64,000 nt of DNA, from the NCBI GenBank assembly GCA_030435675.1, contig CM059621.1, positions 12,648,001 through 12,712,000 on the forward strand, in the 5' to 3' direction. The position numbers and the translations under genes are program-made. Positions 1 to 12,673 of this stretch are shown in pieces. The DNA comes from Steinernema hermaphroditum (lineage: Eukaryota > Nematoda > Chromadorea > Rhabditida > Steinernematidae). The notes beneath the pieces are model-generated. The model saw only the letters and a list, made by a program, of their open reading frames with translations, made no database searches and was not told where the DNA came from. Within the stretch, counting starts at the first letter, position 1, and each line of letters starts with the position of its first letter.

Positions 1-17
1 ACAGGAGGAGAGTTTTC

Positions 18-58
18 AGGGATCACTGAGCAGGAAGAGAAGAATGAGATGCCCGAGT
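18..58 (+). repeat. 41-bp direct repeat, copy 1 (copy 2 at 1233-1273)
   Basis: The segment beginning AGGATCACTGAGCAGGAAGA is found again at 1233-1273 in the same orientation, with about one mismatch in 41 bases. The surroundings do not match, so this is a short shared core rather than a long duplication. It has no coding signal. Confidence 0.75.
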
Positions 59-1537
59 GGGCACGCAGAAAGCACAAACTTGAGGAGTCCATGCTAAGAA
101 GGTGCACGATAAGGACTTCGAAATTTTTTCCGCTTTGGGGGTCCTCCATCATCTGTGTTCCTCATTTAGATTATTGAATTTCCGCACAGTGAACGCAACA
201 TTTGAAATTGTGATTCATTTATGAGCGAGAGTTTTCCTGATGACGCCTGAATGAATCCGAAAATAAAGTCCTTCTGTGAACTGGAGCATGAATGGGACGG
301 ATATTTAGAAAAAAAAATGCATAGTCATGTACATAAGCAATCTAATAAAATAGGATGAACCGAATGTTTTCTTCATCCCCTCATCGGATACATTATCCAC
401 TGCCTAGACACCTTCTTCTGCTCTTCTAGGCGTGCGTAGTGCTTCCTGTCCGTCCGACACTTCCTTAAGGGGTCGGTCATTTAGTGCGCACTAGATGAAG
501 AGATAAAAGGACAACGAATGGAAATTTCAACGTTCGTCGGTAAATATTTGCTTATTTATCTGGCGCGATTATCTCTGTTCTTTGTTTTTTTTTTTCACAC
601 AAACGGTGGTGGTGTTCTCTGAGCGCCGGCGGCCTTTATTATGACTTCTCGCGCACGCCCGGAACCGGACATCTTGTTGTCAGCGGTGGTGGCTTCCGGG
701 TGTCCCAATTCCTTCTGAAAACCGGAACACTCACACATGCCACAGGGTTTGCGATGTGTTAAGTTATGATGACTCTAGCGACACAATTCCCCAATTACGC
801 GATTTGTACGGTATCCCAGAGAATACCCTAGCTATTCGCCAGTCGGTAGCGATACTATTCTCCCAAAAAAAAATCCGGTCGGTGGCGGCGCGCCACACCG
901 CACACGTGGAAATCGTCCGGAAACCGGAAGATGTATCTTCAACTATGGTGGTGTTCTCTGAGCACCGACGACCTGTTGGATGACTTCTCACGCATCGGAA
1001 CAAGGGCTGTGCAAGTTATGAGTTTTTAGCTTTTTGACAAAACTCGACTCAAAGCTCGGCCCTAAGGCACTGTTCATACCGGACGTCCAACAACGTCAGT
1101 CGAAAGCGAGAGGCTCTTCTCTGTGGCATCACTGAAACTCACCGATCTTCGAAGGCCGATGACACCTTAAATTACCCAGAAGCTATTGTCTCTAAAGCCA
1201 AACAACAAACGTTTAGTGTACTTCTGCTATCAAGGATCACTGAGCAGGAAGAGAAGACTGAGATGCCCGAGTGAGCATTCGGAAAATGTCTTTAAGTTTT
1301 GCCATTCGAGTTTTGAGTTTCGCACAGCCCTGATGCGCAGAGGGTCGCTATCGCCACCGCGACACGAGCGAAATCAAATGACTGAAAGCGAAAGGGAATC
1401 CTCCACGTGTGATCGCTAACCATCTTCCGAATTTTAACCACTAGAGCAGAAAGGATGCTACATCTTCCGTTGTTTGCGCTGACCTCTTTACTCGAATACC
1501 TTTAACTGTTATCGTCAATGAAGTTTGACGAAGATCT

Positions 1538-1916
1538 ACCTGTGTTCGAGCCGTTCCGTATTCAGAGATACTCGATGCGATAAGATGGACCGCTGATAGA
1601 GAAGTGAGAGTTTCTGCTTGGCACTTATTCTGTCGAAAACGATGACGACGCTCCTCTGGCATAGTTATTTCAATAAATTTATTAAAGCACATCTTATGCA
1701 ATAAAATTTTAACCAATCGATCATTCGGCGCGCAAATGCAAGGCTTTTTTAATTGAATCTACGACCTGTTAGGTTTGACTCAAGTGTCCATGGTGCTCTC
1801 ATCACTCAAACACATCGTCGGAGATGCATCACCGCATCAGGGATGTATGTATTCACCTGTAGAACAACCCTCCCGCATTCAGAAACTCCGTTTGCGATAA
1901 GGTCGCGCGCTGATAG
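1538..1916 (+). repeat. pair of diverged ~62-bp direct repeats (1538-1599 and 1855-1916)
   Basis: Both copies begin ACCTGT, share the words ATTCAGA and GCGATAAG and end GCTGATAG; roughly 70% of positions agree. Together with the other pairs to the left they suggest an old tandemly duplicated element of about 320 bases. Confidence 0.5.
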
Positions 1917-2010
1917 CCGCCCACAAAGGATGCGGGTTAGATTCTAATCGGAACATCTGTGTTTCAGCACGGAGTCGTGTCGCACTTTCTTCCAGAGTCT
2001 CCCTCCGGGA

Positions 2011-3771
2011 ATGCGCGCCTTCCAGGTGACCATCTCCTATGTCCTCCTCTTCCTCGTTGTCCTCGAAATCGAACGCAAACTGAGGCTTGCCTCGCGAGCG
2101 CTCACCTACCTCGAAGACAACCGAAGAGACGCCTCCGAAGAGTCGTTCGAGGCGAGCCCCGAACTCTCGAGGGCTCTACAGAGGATACGGTCGCCGGCAG
2201 TGCTTCTGTTAAATCAGGTGGACACACTACCGAAAGAACAGGTCAACGTTCCTTCTAGTATGCCCTCAACATCACCTTGAACTACTTGTGCAACGTCGTC
2301 TCCTACCCCGATGTCATCCAACGCCTTCTAGTGTTCTCCTTTGACGGAACCGCGACGCACGCTATCGAAAGCGCATTTCCAAACGTTACCGTAATCCACT
2401 GGCCCATAGAGCCTTTTGTAAGTGAATACATTTGTTACGAGGGACCACTAAGAACTAGCACTCATAAAAGTGTTCACATTTTGGAATGGAACCAAATAGC
2501 TTCGAGTGGCAAAGGGGCTGAACGATCAAACCATAAGATCTCCTTTCTTTTGCACCCTCGTTCGCCTGTTGAAATACGCACATCTCAAGATCTGCGATAG
2601 ATAATTCAGTCCGGTCAATGGAGCGATTTGCAGAAAGATTTCGTCGCCACCTTAAAAAGTGTAAAAGAGTCACATTAATCTTCCAACTCGTGGCACCCGA
2701 TACTGGATTTTTTTCCCGTACGGAGTAAAAGGCACTCTTATAGCTTATCAAATCCTCTTGTTCTATACATTTAAACCTATGGTCTCAGCTATTGTTTGGC
2801 AGTCGTTCCTTCTATAATCTGTAGACGATGGTTACCAGAGGTAAGTCCGAAAAAAAATGTAAAGAATAACCAAGGGCCATTCATAGTCACATTTTCCAAA
2901 GCCTCAGCTTCGTCTTATGTGAAAGCTTATAGCAACGAACCTTCAAGGCCGGCGAGCCCTCCTACCAGTTCTTCCAGCTCTTCCGAGCGAGCCTCTCGGC
3001 GTTCCTCTCGACACGGACCGATGGCTTTTGGATGATACAGAGTGACACCCTCTGGAGAAGGAACCTATTCCACGTCGTAGGTAGGCGCACAACCCTAAAA
3101 CAAGAGAGGTGGCTCTTAGATACGAAGACTCTCCTCTCGAATGGAGAGAATCTGCTCTTCGACCAAGAAGGCGAATCGGGTCTTCTCGCAAAGATGATCG
3201 CCGGAGGGTGCTACTACGCGGCGCCAGGGCTCAAGTCTCAAAAGTTCTTCCGGAACCTCTCAGCCTCACTCAGACGTTACTTCCTCACCGACAACAACGT
3301 GATGGGTCAGATGTGCATCACGGAGTTCGAAGGCAACAAGTGCGCTTTCATCCCTTACAGGTAGCATCGCTCCTCGAGTCCGCTTTATTCTCCCGCTTCA
3401 GGACCATGACAAACTGGAGATGGCAGTCCTCCGACCGCTCTTTCGTCGGCGACTTCCTCCAGTACGACGGAGGATCGTCTTCTGAAGGAAAACTCAAAAA
3501 ACTACAGAGGATCGGCGCCGACTTCGTCGACCCGGACTCTTTGGGCGCCAGCAAAGTGGCTCGATGCGATCCCTGGAAATCGACGCATCCCGAAGAGGCC
3601 ATTTCCGAGGAGATTCTTCGCCAGAAGGACCAAATCTCGAAGAATCGTCTCAACGTCTCGATCAACTTCTTCCACTCGATCTCAGAATTTCTTTTCTTTC
3701 ACTTCCCCATCCTCGGGAAGTTCTTAATCTCGAAGGTGTTCCCCTATTACGCGTATTATTTGGTGGTTTAA
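2011..3771 (+). CDS. nucleotide-diphospho-sugar transferase-like glycosyltransferase (PF03407 type), nematode family
   Basis: Five exons (2011-2217, 2259-2417, 2933-3080, 3120-3360, 3402-3771) join to a 374-residue protein. The N-terminus (FQVTISYVLLFLVVLEI) is a single hydrophobic signal anchor, as in type II Golgi enzymes. Exon 3 carries FWMIQSDTLWRRNLF, whose SD-T core sits where GT-A enzymes have their metal-binding DxD-like motif; exon 4 carries LLFDQEGESGLLAKMIAGG, typical of this family. The family assignment rests on these motifs and on memory of similar worm proteins. A trans-splice-like acceptor TTCTTCCAG lies 15 bases before the ATG. Introns 1, 3 and 4 are 41, 39 and 41 bases; intron 2 is about 515. 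AATAAA at 3824 follows the stop. The substrate is unknown. Confidence 0.78.
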
Positions 3772-3883
3772 ATGCAACTAGATGTTGATATTAGAGGCAC
3801 ATACGGATTATTGAGGACCGACAAATAAAAAACAGAAAAATACAGTATGTCTCTGTTTGTATATTTGAAAAGCCCCGTCCGGA

Positions 3884-4015
3884 GTGTCTGTCAGACAAGC
3901 ACTACAGACAGTGATGATCACTTTGTGGTAGGAATCAGTGTGCAGCGGTCGGAAACCGACCGATTTCACATGGATCTGTTTGACAAAGTGCCATTGTCTA
4001 CAGTGTTTGTATGGT
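3884..4015. mobile_element. MITE-like foldback element, copy 1
   Basis: The segment starts GTGTCTGTCAGACAA and contains GGAAACCGACCGATTTCA and ACAGTGTTTGTATGG. Its internal order matches 29634-29742, the only other clear copy in the window. Flanking CCGTCC and GGAGTGTC words recur inverted near 4032-4055. It has no coding capacity. The exact ends are uncertain. Confidence 0.5.
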
Positions 4016-4262
4016 AGGAGTAGATCTTTTGTGACACTCCATAATTATAACGGACGGCCCGATACAACCATCTACCACAATCCAATCGTCATGTCCTTGA
4101 AAACGCCGTCAGTTCCTGACAGAAAATCTCTTATTAGAAATCGCAATAAATCACAATAATATACTTACTAATAAATTATCCAATGCATATGAACATTGCA
4201 TCACAGTATTCGGCAAACAGAACACCCCACCCGGACAACAAAAGAAATATCTTCAGAGAAAA

Positions 4263-6329
4263 CTACACTCCGCTGGGCGGAGTGATCGGCAGTAGCAGGT
4301 TGTAGAACGACTTCTTGTCCCAGAAGGAGAGCGGCTTCCAGGCGCACCACCCCTTAGAAAGGATGGTTTTCAGGTTTTCCTCTCCCGTATAGTGTGGATC
4401 CAGAATGAGGAAGTTGCAGGCGCCTGTGCTCGTGTTGTAGTCTACGCCAAGAATTGTGTGAGCGAGCATTCCTCCGCCTAAATAGTGCATGTTCGAAATG
4501 TTAGCGAAGTCCTTGAACTACCGATCATGACGGGAGATCCATTATTGTCAAAGTGGTACATCAACTGCCGCGCCGTTTCGGCCATGTCGGCACCCGAATT
4601 GACGGAGACAATCCTCGACTGGATATCAAGCAACTTATCAAGGCACAATGACAGCTCAAAGGATCCAATCCACTGCCTACTTCCGACGAACTTCGAGTCT
4701 TTGTCGCCGAGCTCAAAGAGGCACTGAAAAAAGCCACAGCACTTGTCGAAAAGCACATTGTAACCTCACCTGTTGGATCTCCTTGTGACAAGGCACAGGT
4801 CGATCAGAGAGTCCATTGAGATTGATCCAAGACCAAACGGATTGCAGCGATCTGTAGGCACATCCCCATCCGTTGTCGTTAAACTCATCTTGCATGTAGT
4901 GGTGGTAGTTGTAGTTTCCGCGCACCAAGGACACCTCTCCAATCGGCTTATCTAGAGCAAACAATTCAAAGAGAGTCAAGCAGAGCGTGCTTACAGTTGG
5001 TGATGCTCTTGTGGGGACTCATCAGAAGCTTGCTGGAAGTAGAAGACGCCGCCCCGACTGCCTGTGACTTTCTGACAAATGGCTGGTTCGTGGGCAGATT
5101 CAAGGTGTTGTGCACTGAGAAGCGGAACTTTTCTAAACAAGCCACACCATCACGGCGCACATAACGTAGTCATACTGGCTTCGGATTCACCGCAGTTCTT
5201 CGGGAAATGAATGGTGATTAGCGAAGACCATCCTGGTAGCAAGAAGGATAGTGACTCCAGAGGTAACAGATCAACTTCTTGGTCGATGAAGCAGATCCTG
5301 ATCTGCGAAACAGCTCTTCGAAGGCCTTCTCTCAGTCTTGATACGATATCCGCATCGGAGTCTACGGAGTTCAAAGGCACAAAGGCTTTCAGAGTGAAAT
5401 TCACTCGTTTCATGGTTCCTTCTCCTGCAGATGACTGAATTACCAACAATGACAGATAAAAGATCTTGATACCTCGCTGCATTCGGACGATAGGGACCAA
5501 TTTCGGTTCAGTAGAAGATTTTGCTGAGAGCGACTTCACAGTGGAAAAGTAGAGAAAGTCCCGATCCACCTGAGGACTTTTCAGCTTCTTGACCGCATTA
5601 GAAGTGCTGCTTCCGCTCTCCCTCAATAGTTTCTTTTCCGAATCGAAGAAAAGAAGGCGATCAACGTCTTTTTCCAGTGTAGTGAACTGCTCAGCGAAGT
5701 AGGAGGAAACGTTCACTGGGGCGTCTTTTTTGTATGCTGGACGGGACACCTCCACGGCCATGCTGACGACAGCGGTCACGGCGGACGTCACAGGACGATT
5801 GGATACGGAATTCAGAGAGGCGTTCAGTTCAAGGACGCTTTCGGCGAGTCCGTCGGAGGAATCAGTGAATCGGAATATCTTCAGGCGCTCTCCATCGCTG
5901 AAATCGGAGTACTGCGCAGCGAAGTCTTCCTCATCGAAATCTGTCAGATTACTGTCGACGAAGACTCCGATCAAGTTGGTACCTAGCCAACAAATACAGT
6001 TATATCGATCAGATTGATATGAAGCTCTTACCAACCGGGAGCATACTGTGAAGCTTCGCGATGTGATGGACGTCATCATTCGAAGAAACAAAGAAAAACA
6101 CATTTGAGATGATGTGCGCCCTTCGGTTTCCAAATGCGAATCCGACCATCTGCACCTCTTGTTCCGCCTTGCCTTCCGAGGTCATGATGACCGTCGGATC
6201 CATGGAAATTGAGGACTTCGCATGACGGAAATTCTGAAGCAGCTCGATAAAACAACAACACAAGAGAGAAATTACCTCCGTTATCTGCTTCAAGTCAATT
6301 TCCCAACATTCAAGATCCTCGGAATCCAT
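4263..6329 (-). CDS. UFSP2: UFM1-specific protease 2 (UFSP2)
   Basis: Cysteine protease that matures UFM1 and removes it from conjugates, at the endoplasmic reticulum in animals. Exons on the minus strand: 6329-6276, 6233-6032, 5982-5473, 5424-5176, 5132-4995, 4951-4770, 4723-4522, 4477-4263, giving 583 residues. The family signature [12 protein letters not shown] places the catalytic Cys near residue 415. The C-terminal block [13 protein letters not shown] and LILDPHYTG supplies the catalytic Asp and His near 538 and 540. The N-terminal half (residues 1-370) is the diverged UFSP2 targeting domain. The 48-base intron 5472-5425 could instead be read through in frame, adding 16 residues. The start lies six bases after the acceptor AATTTTAG, so spliced-leader addition is likely. 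It is divergently arranged with the zinc-finger gene at 7644. Confidence 0.93.
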
Positions 6330-7643
6330 CGCGAATCTAAAATTGACGATACTAAACTCGGGTAAAGAACAGAACGCGATGCACGAGTTACGTGTTCGGA
6401 ACAAGGCTGTGTGAGATTCGACCTCAAAGCAAGAGCTAAACTCTCCCGATCCCATCTCCCAGCCTTTCAGATCGAGCTTCTCACTCAGAAATCACACGGA
6501 GCTGGCTTGTAATCGAAGAGTGAACGCTGGAACTCGCAAAGGGATCAGAGGTGATGTACAGTATCCCATGTTTCGGGGCATCATGTTTCTTTGCAATGAA
6601 TAGACGTCTCCGTTTGCGACGTCTCATTGGCGATTGGGGTAGACATTCTTTATTAGAAAGTCTACATCAGTATACCAGACTGAGCAAGGATCTTTGTATA
6701 TTAGACAGAAGAGACGTTTAAATCTGTCAGACAGATGGAAATTTGGCATTGCCACCCGCACGAGGAAAGATAACAAAAGATTCTATTCTGACACACTTCA
6801 AGTCTGTGCTATTTTCACAAAAAAATCTGGATCAGCTGAAAGATTGTCAGTGTCAGAACAACTAAAACAAAAGAAGAGTCTGGCGGGTCAGCTCAAAAGC
6901 ATCGAAACAATGAAATCCGCTATAAATGCAACAATATACCATCAAAAACCCGTTATATTCATCACATGCAGAGAGAAATGTCCCACGAAATGCTCGAAAC
7001 TCTTGATGTATCAGTAGCATCACTCATATAAGCCCTACAGTATACCCAAATTCAGAGTGTTTCTTGAAAGTGTCGTGTGGCACCGTCCAACGGCGAATCT
7101 CCAACAAATCGGTCCCTTTCTGAACTTACGAAGTTTCCCAAGTGTTTCGATTCGAATTTCAAAAGCGATCCATTCCCACAGCGGCGAGTCGGCGCACGCT
7201 GACACGCGCGCGCACGCCGCACCGACAATCAATGAGCGCGCCTTTTCTCTGCGTCCCACATCGACAATTCTGCTTCTGCGCTTTATTCGCATCAAGACCG
7301 CAGTTTCGAATTTGCTTAATTGTTTTTGATACTTTTCGGCCGAGCACTTCAGGTTGACTTCAACCGCCGAAGTGTAAAGCAGCGAAACCATGGAAAACGG
7401 GCGAAATCGCTACAAAACATGAGCGGTCGGTACTCCGATCAGTGCAAAAGTCAGAAAGCGATACAAATCGATCAGTGACGCATCGCAATATCCAGCCATC
7501 GCCTATTCCCTCCTGTGCTGCATTGTCTTTGCTTTCGCGCGCCGCCAATCGATGCGATCGTTTTCGTTTGCAGAGAAAAGCGGAATATAAATCGTTCTGT
7601 GACCCCGACCAAGCGCTCCCACACTACAGATCATCAGGCGACA
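6330..7643. other. intergenic region between divergent genes
   Basis: This 1.3-kb gap separates the 5' ends of UFSP2 (minus) and the zinc-finger gene (plus), so it must hold both promoters. Open frames in it are short and without domain similarity. The 16-base phrase ATCTGTCAGACAGATG near 6721 is a perfect palindrome apart from its ends and resembles the arms of the foldback element at 3884. I see no certain TATA box. Confidence 0.4.
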
Positions 7644-10600
7644 ATGCCCCTAACGCCACGTAAAGGCCGCACGACGTCTACTTCGGTAGCCGCGAGCGGA
7701 TCCAGAAGTGAGTTACGAAGTGTAGAGGGACCCAGTGGCCAAACAACTGATTGCAGCTCCCAGAAGAGTCGAACCTATCGCGCCCGAACCAGCCGAAGAC
7801 TCCGGTCGCCGCAGGACCCGCTCGACGACACACGAAGTCGCCAACGCCACCCCACGCAAAGAGCCGTTCAAGCCAGATCCCGTGGCCGTTGAACAGCCAA
7901 AGGTTTCTGCCAGATCACCGAGAAAAAAGTACGTTTCTGTTCCTGAGACACTTCTTTAACTGGATTCCAGGCAATTCTCCGAGACCACCTCGGATGTGGT
8001 GCCGTCGCCTGCCACCAGAACTCGAAGCGCCTCGAATGCGGCCGCACTCGCCAGCAACGCCAATGCCGCAGAGAAGTAAGTTCTTCTTTGAGATCAGGAG
8101 TGATAAGATACGGATAACTGCCATTGTTTACTTTTGAGTTCACAGCATGAACCGCACGAGGGACGTTGGGATAGTGCATTCATAGGCATGGTCATGTGGC
8201 ATCGAATTACAATTTTGTTTCAGTGCTCTCTCCCCACGAAGAAGCGCACGAAAGCGACCCATCTCGGTAACTGATGATATCCAGGAAGAAAGTGCCGCTA
8301 AGAGGCCACCTGTTGTCACGTTCGAAGAACAGGATGCGCTAGAAGAGCTCGAGCATCTGGAAGCTGGAGCACAGGAATCGGACGACGACATCGACGTGAT
8401 CACCGCCGACGTGGGAATTACAGAGAAGCGCCTCGAGCCCCCAGAAACAGAAGACTCGAAGAAGTCTCCCCGAAGACGGCGACCCTCGGAACGCGAGCAC
8501 CTCGAAGCGCCCGTGCGATCGACGCGCATCCGAAGACGGAGTGAGCGCTACTTCAACGACTCGTACGTGACGGATGGAACCGCCGCCCACACAGGACAGG
8601 CATATGCCGCACAACACGAGGAATCTGGGTATCCCGTTGCACCGACGTCGCAGCCTGCTGCCAATGCACCTCTGCTCACCACGGAGCGAAGCGATCTCCA
8701 CATTCGCACAAGAAGGAGGACGCAGAACCAGCAGCAACAACCAGCACCCGAGCAGGAAGCATACCACCAGCAGGAGAACTACGCCCAGGAGGCGTATGGA
8801 ACGCAGCAAGGAGAGGTCGTCTACCAGCAGCAGCAATATGTGCCCCAGAAGAATCGCCTGAGAACGCAGTCCGGTACTGCGAAAGGCGAGTACGTTCCTT
8901 CGGGGCCGATGATCGTCGAGGGCCAGCATGTAACAAATCACCAGCAGCTCCAACAAGAGCTCCAGCAGCACCCAGAGCAGCACGCCGAGCAGATATACGA
9001 GATGGGAGCCGAGGCGCTCCAGGAAGGAGAAGTCTTTTACGACGAAGACGGCAACATCATCCGTCTGGAGGACATTCAAGGAAGTCACGTTCTGTACGAA
9101 GAGGAGATCATTGACGAGAACGGATTACCGCAGCGCGTCATCATGATCCAGGAGCAGCCAATCAACGACGTGAAGGTGGATGAGCACGGCCAGATTGTGG
9201 AGGACTACGAGATGATGCCCCAAGCTACTCATCAAATGCCGAAGAGAGGCCAGCCTCCACCGTCGCAGAAGAAGAAACGGCCTCCACCGGTGCTCCCGCA
9301 GGTTGACGAAGACGGTGAGCCCGTGGAACCGCCTCCAGTGCTGGAACCCGAGTCCGGACCTGCTCCCGAGGACATCATGATGGCCGAGGAGATGGAACGC
9401 ACTGGACATCATCCGGGCACGAAGCGAGGGCCCCAAAACGAGGAGGAGTACGTCCCCGGTGAAGGGGAACTTATCCGGGTGCAGACCCCCGGTGGAACGG
9501 AACAGTACGTGCAGCTACCACCCGGAGAAACCGTCACTGGTTGGATACCGTAACCCCTGAGCATTTGTTGACTGTTCATGCATTTCAGAAGACACGATCT
9601 TCGTCGATGAAAACGGCGACATCATTGAGAACGCCCAGATTACCTCGCATGGCGGTGGTACGGCGCCTGGTGTAATCCCCGGCGGCGATCTCCGAAACGT
9701 CGAATTCAACTTCCTCGACCACAAGAACATCTGCTGCGGGCTCTGCGGCGAGATCGTACCCTACGACAGCCTGATGAGTGAGCATCTGCCCGTCCACCAT
9801 CCAGAAGTCATGGGCGAGGGCACCGCTATGGATCTGGAGGAGGTGCCATACGAAGAGTGGCTTCGCGATAAGCTCTACAACGAGAGGAAGAGCATGGAGA
9901 CCGGATTCCGAAACCCGGCGATGTACGCCGATGGCCACCGAATCGCTCGATCCACGCGCATGCTCAGGAAAGTCAGTCAAGTCCGCGTCAATCCCAACGA
10001 GATGACTCTGAAGCAGCTCGACGATGCCTTAAAGCGCAAGATGGTGGAGAAGATGGGCCGGCAGGTGCTTTCGATATTCCCCAACGAGTAGTAACTTGTT
10101 TGTTTAGGTGCCTGTGACCTTGGTGGATAAACAACACGCGCGTTGCGGCCTCTGCTCTTCGGTCGTTTCGCTAAACAAGAAATTCGAAGTCGTCCATCTC
10201 GTGAGACATTTCAACGCATGGCACCCCTCTGCCCACAAGTGCGCGGGAACATGGAACAGGACTCAGTACCTGGAAGGCCAGCAAAAGCCTCTCTCGATGC
10301 AGGACTTTGCTGTCATCGACCCGAACATCGGGGCTGGCGACAATCTACAGTGCATTTGGTGTGGAATGTTCATGGACACGGGTGCCTTAGCGATGCACTT
10401 CCACGAAGTGCATCCCGACGAAGTCGAAGTGCCAAAATGCCAGTTGTGCCTTCAAGAGTTGGTGATTAACGCGCGCCTTATGGAGAAATTCGGAGAGGAT
10501 TTCGAGATCACGCTGCCCGACGAACATCACCTCCGCTGTGGAAAGTTCAACGTCACCTTCATGAGCGAGAAGTCCCTGGAGGCAGGCATCGAGAAGCGTC

Positions 10601-11804
10601 TCATCAAACTTCAGAATGGCGAAGAGTTGGATCCCTACGACAACGAAGACGAAGAGACGCAGGCATCCCAACAGCCGGAAGCGTACTTGAACAGCCGCAT
10701 GTCGTTCGGTCGTAGGAACAAACCCAAACGCCACTTCGTGATGCCTGCGCTGCGTCAAGCCGCCCCGATGAACAGTAAACTTGTCGAGCCGGTCACGGAA
10801 TGCCACTGGAAGTGCCGTATCTGCCACAACGACATCCTGGCAGCTGTTATCAGTGCGGGCGCCATCCGTCACTACCGATCGCACCATCCGGAACTTCTGG
10901 AAGACCTTCAAACCGAACTCTGCAAGGTATAATTGCCGTCTTGGGGCTTCTGACGATGTACTTTTCTTTTAGGCTCGCCTGGAACGTGTTAGCGACGGCT
11001 GCATGGAACTTGTCGGACCGTCGACTATTGAGTGTCTGATCTGCAACCTACAGTACACTCTGCACCGACCGTACAATATGTGCCGCGCCATCCGCCATCT
11101 GAAGACAAAGCACCCCAGCCAAATGCCCGAGTACGCCGGCCTCAGTGAAGAGGAAAAGAATGCGCTCTCCGCGAAGGAGGCCCCCGTAGCCACCCAGAGC
11201 ACCAGCAGCAGCAGCAGTAATTACCGTAAGCCGACAACCAGACGGTCGGCCGCGGCCGCGCAGGCCAAACAGGAGGCCGACGATGCCGAACAGCCTAACG
11301 CCAGAACTGCCGATTTAAACGCCATATTCGGTAAGCACTTGGAACAACATGGATAGGATTGATTTCCGTGTTTTAGACGCGAATGTGACAGAAGGACAGC
11401 CGACCGAGGTCACCGACGAGGAGACCCTCGCTCTGCTCAGAGAAACTTACAACCTCGACTTCCAGAAGGTAGAGAATGAGTCAGTGACAAAGCGTTCACC
11501 TTTTTCCTTCTAGGTTCAAGCCGTGATCGGTCCTGATGGAGAGAAGATGATCGTGCTGATGGACGAGGACGAAGATATCCCACCAGAGACGCTTGAGCAG
11601 CTGACCAATGCCGAATTTGTCGCCAATGCAGAAGATCCAAACGCTCCGCACTCGATAGTCAAGGAAGGTGCTGAAAATGAAGCCCTCGTGGCGCAGCCTC
11701 ACATCGAGACGGCCGAAGACGTCACCGTCGAAGAAACGGAAGAAGAACACGCAGAGCAACAGGACGACGAGCCGACCGTCGAGCAAATCGAAGACGAAAT
11801 GTGA
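7644..11804 (+). CDS. large nuclear multi-zinc-finger protein, nematode family not named
   Basis: Nine exons (7644-7707, 7757-7928, 7971-8075, 8224-9539, 9589-10064, 10108-10926, 10973-11330, 11377-11468, 11514-11804) give 1230 residues. The N-terminus has basic repeats such as TPRRVEP, SGRRRTRST and RSPRKK that resemble AT-hook or nuclear-localisation segments. A Gln/Pro-rich middle (QQQQPAPEQEAYHQQ) follows. The C-terminal half holds about five Cys2-His-type fingers: CGLCGEIV..HLPVHHP, CGLCSSVV..HFNAWHP, CIWCGMFM..HFHEVHP, CRICHND..HYRSHHP and CLICNLQ..HLKTKHP. The tail is acidic. These features suggest a chromatin or transcription regulator; I cannot tie it to a named worm gene. AATAAA lies at 12015. 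Long open frames on the opposite strand at 8.3-9.1 and 10.4-10.9 kb are shadows. Confidence 0.85.
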
Positions 11805-12673
11805 CCTTCCTTCCGATTCTCTCAACCAGCATCTTCTATCTCCTCAGTCCTACGGGTGACCTAGAGGCGTTTCGCAAAGCCCTTCGCGACGTTTACTCTC
11901 CACTGTGCTTACATTATATATATTTCGCTTGTACATAGGAGTATCCCCATCTGACTTATATCGCTGTGCATTGTTTACCATGTTTGTTAAGTACGCAGTT
12001 TTTGATTGAAGTGAAATAAAGGGATCTTGGGAAGAAGGCGGGTTGGTAGTAGGGATGGTCTGGCAGACGCGAACAATTAGGCTGCTAGAGTTGAGCCAGC
12101 AGAGTTTGTCGCTCTGATACTAGACAAGTCAACAAAAGGTGTCTCGTAGACACGAGACTAGACATCAGAGAAACTCATGAGCCCTATTGCCGTGAAAACC
12201 GGTGTCTATCGAAATCCAGCCTTTTTCCACTAACATTCGCGCACACACCGCAACCCCACCGGACTAGCCTACTCAAACTTAACGTACAGGACATACAACA
12301 ACTTGTAAATCGAAAACAACCTATTCTTCTTATTAGAGTCTAGCGACTTTTTAGTTCTCACAAATGAAATAGAACTGTTTGATACAAAGTATAAATACAA
12401 TACGATAACGCTGTCGTATACAATGAGACAACAGATATAACAAACTGAAGTGGAAATATACACGGGTTGTTAAGAATAAGGCACTGAAGATGAGAATAAG
12501 TTAGAGGGAAATGACTGACTTCTGAAAAGATCGATGTGAATTGTTTGAAAATGAGAGTGACAAGAAAGAGATTAAAAGGTTTGAAGAAGGAGCAAGGGTA
12601 AAGCTTACATCGAATGGTAGGTGAACTATAGAATCTGCCGGCTATTTACATGTGGAGGTGTAAGTGGGGTGTG
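11805..12673. other. shared 3' flank of two convergent genes
   Basis: This holds the 3' UTR of the zinc-finger gene, with AATAAA at 12015-12020, and on the other strand the 3' UTR of the VAV gene. AT-rich sequence near 12270-12460 lacks convincing coding signals. Confidence 0.45.

Larger units (their letters stand above)
1..2010. other. gene-free left flank with diverged direct repeats
   Basis: I see no coding exon with family similarity or a chain of splice sites here. The stretch does hold pairs of related sequences: 18-58 matches 1233-1273 almost exactly, 605-664 resembles 944-1003, and 1538-1599 resembles 1855-1916. This looks like decayed, locally duplicated non-coding DNA. Confidence 0.5.

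Noticed and set aside
8339..9088. Long open frame on the minus strand
   Set aside because: It lies opposite a confirmed exon of the zinc-finger gene and encodes Leu/Val-rich low-complexity sequence produced by the Gln/Glu codons of the other strand.
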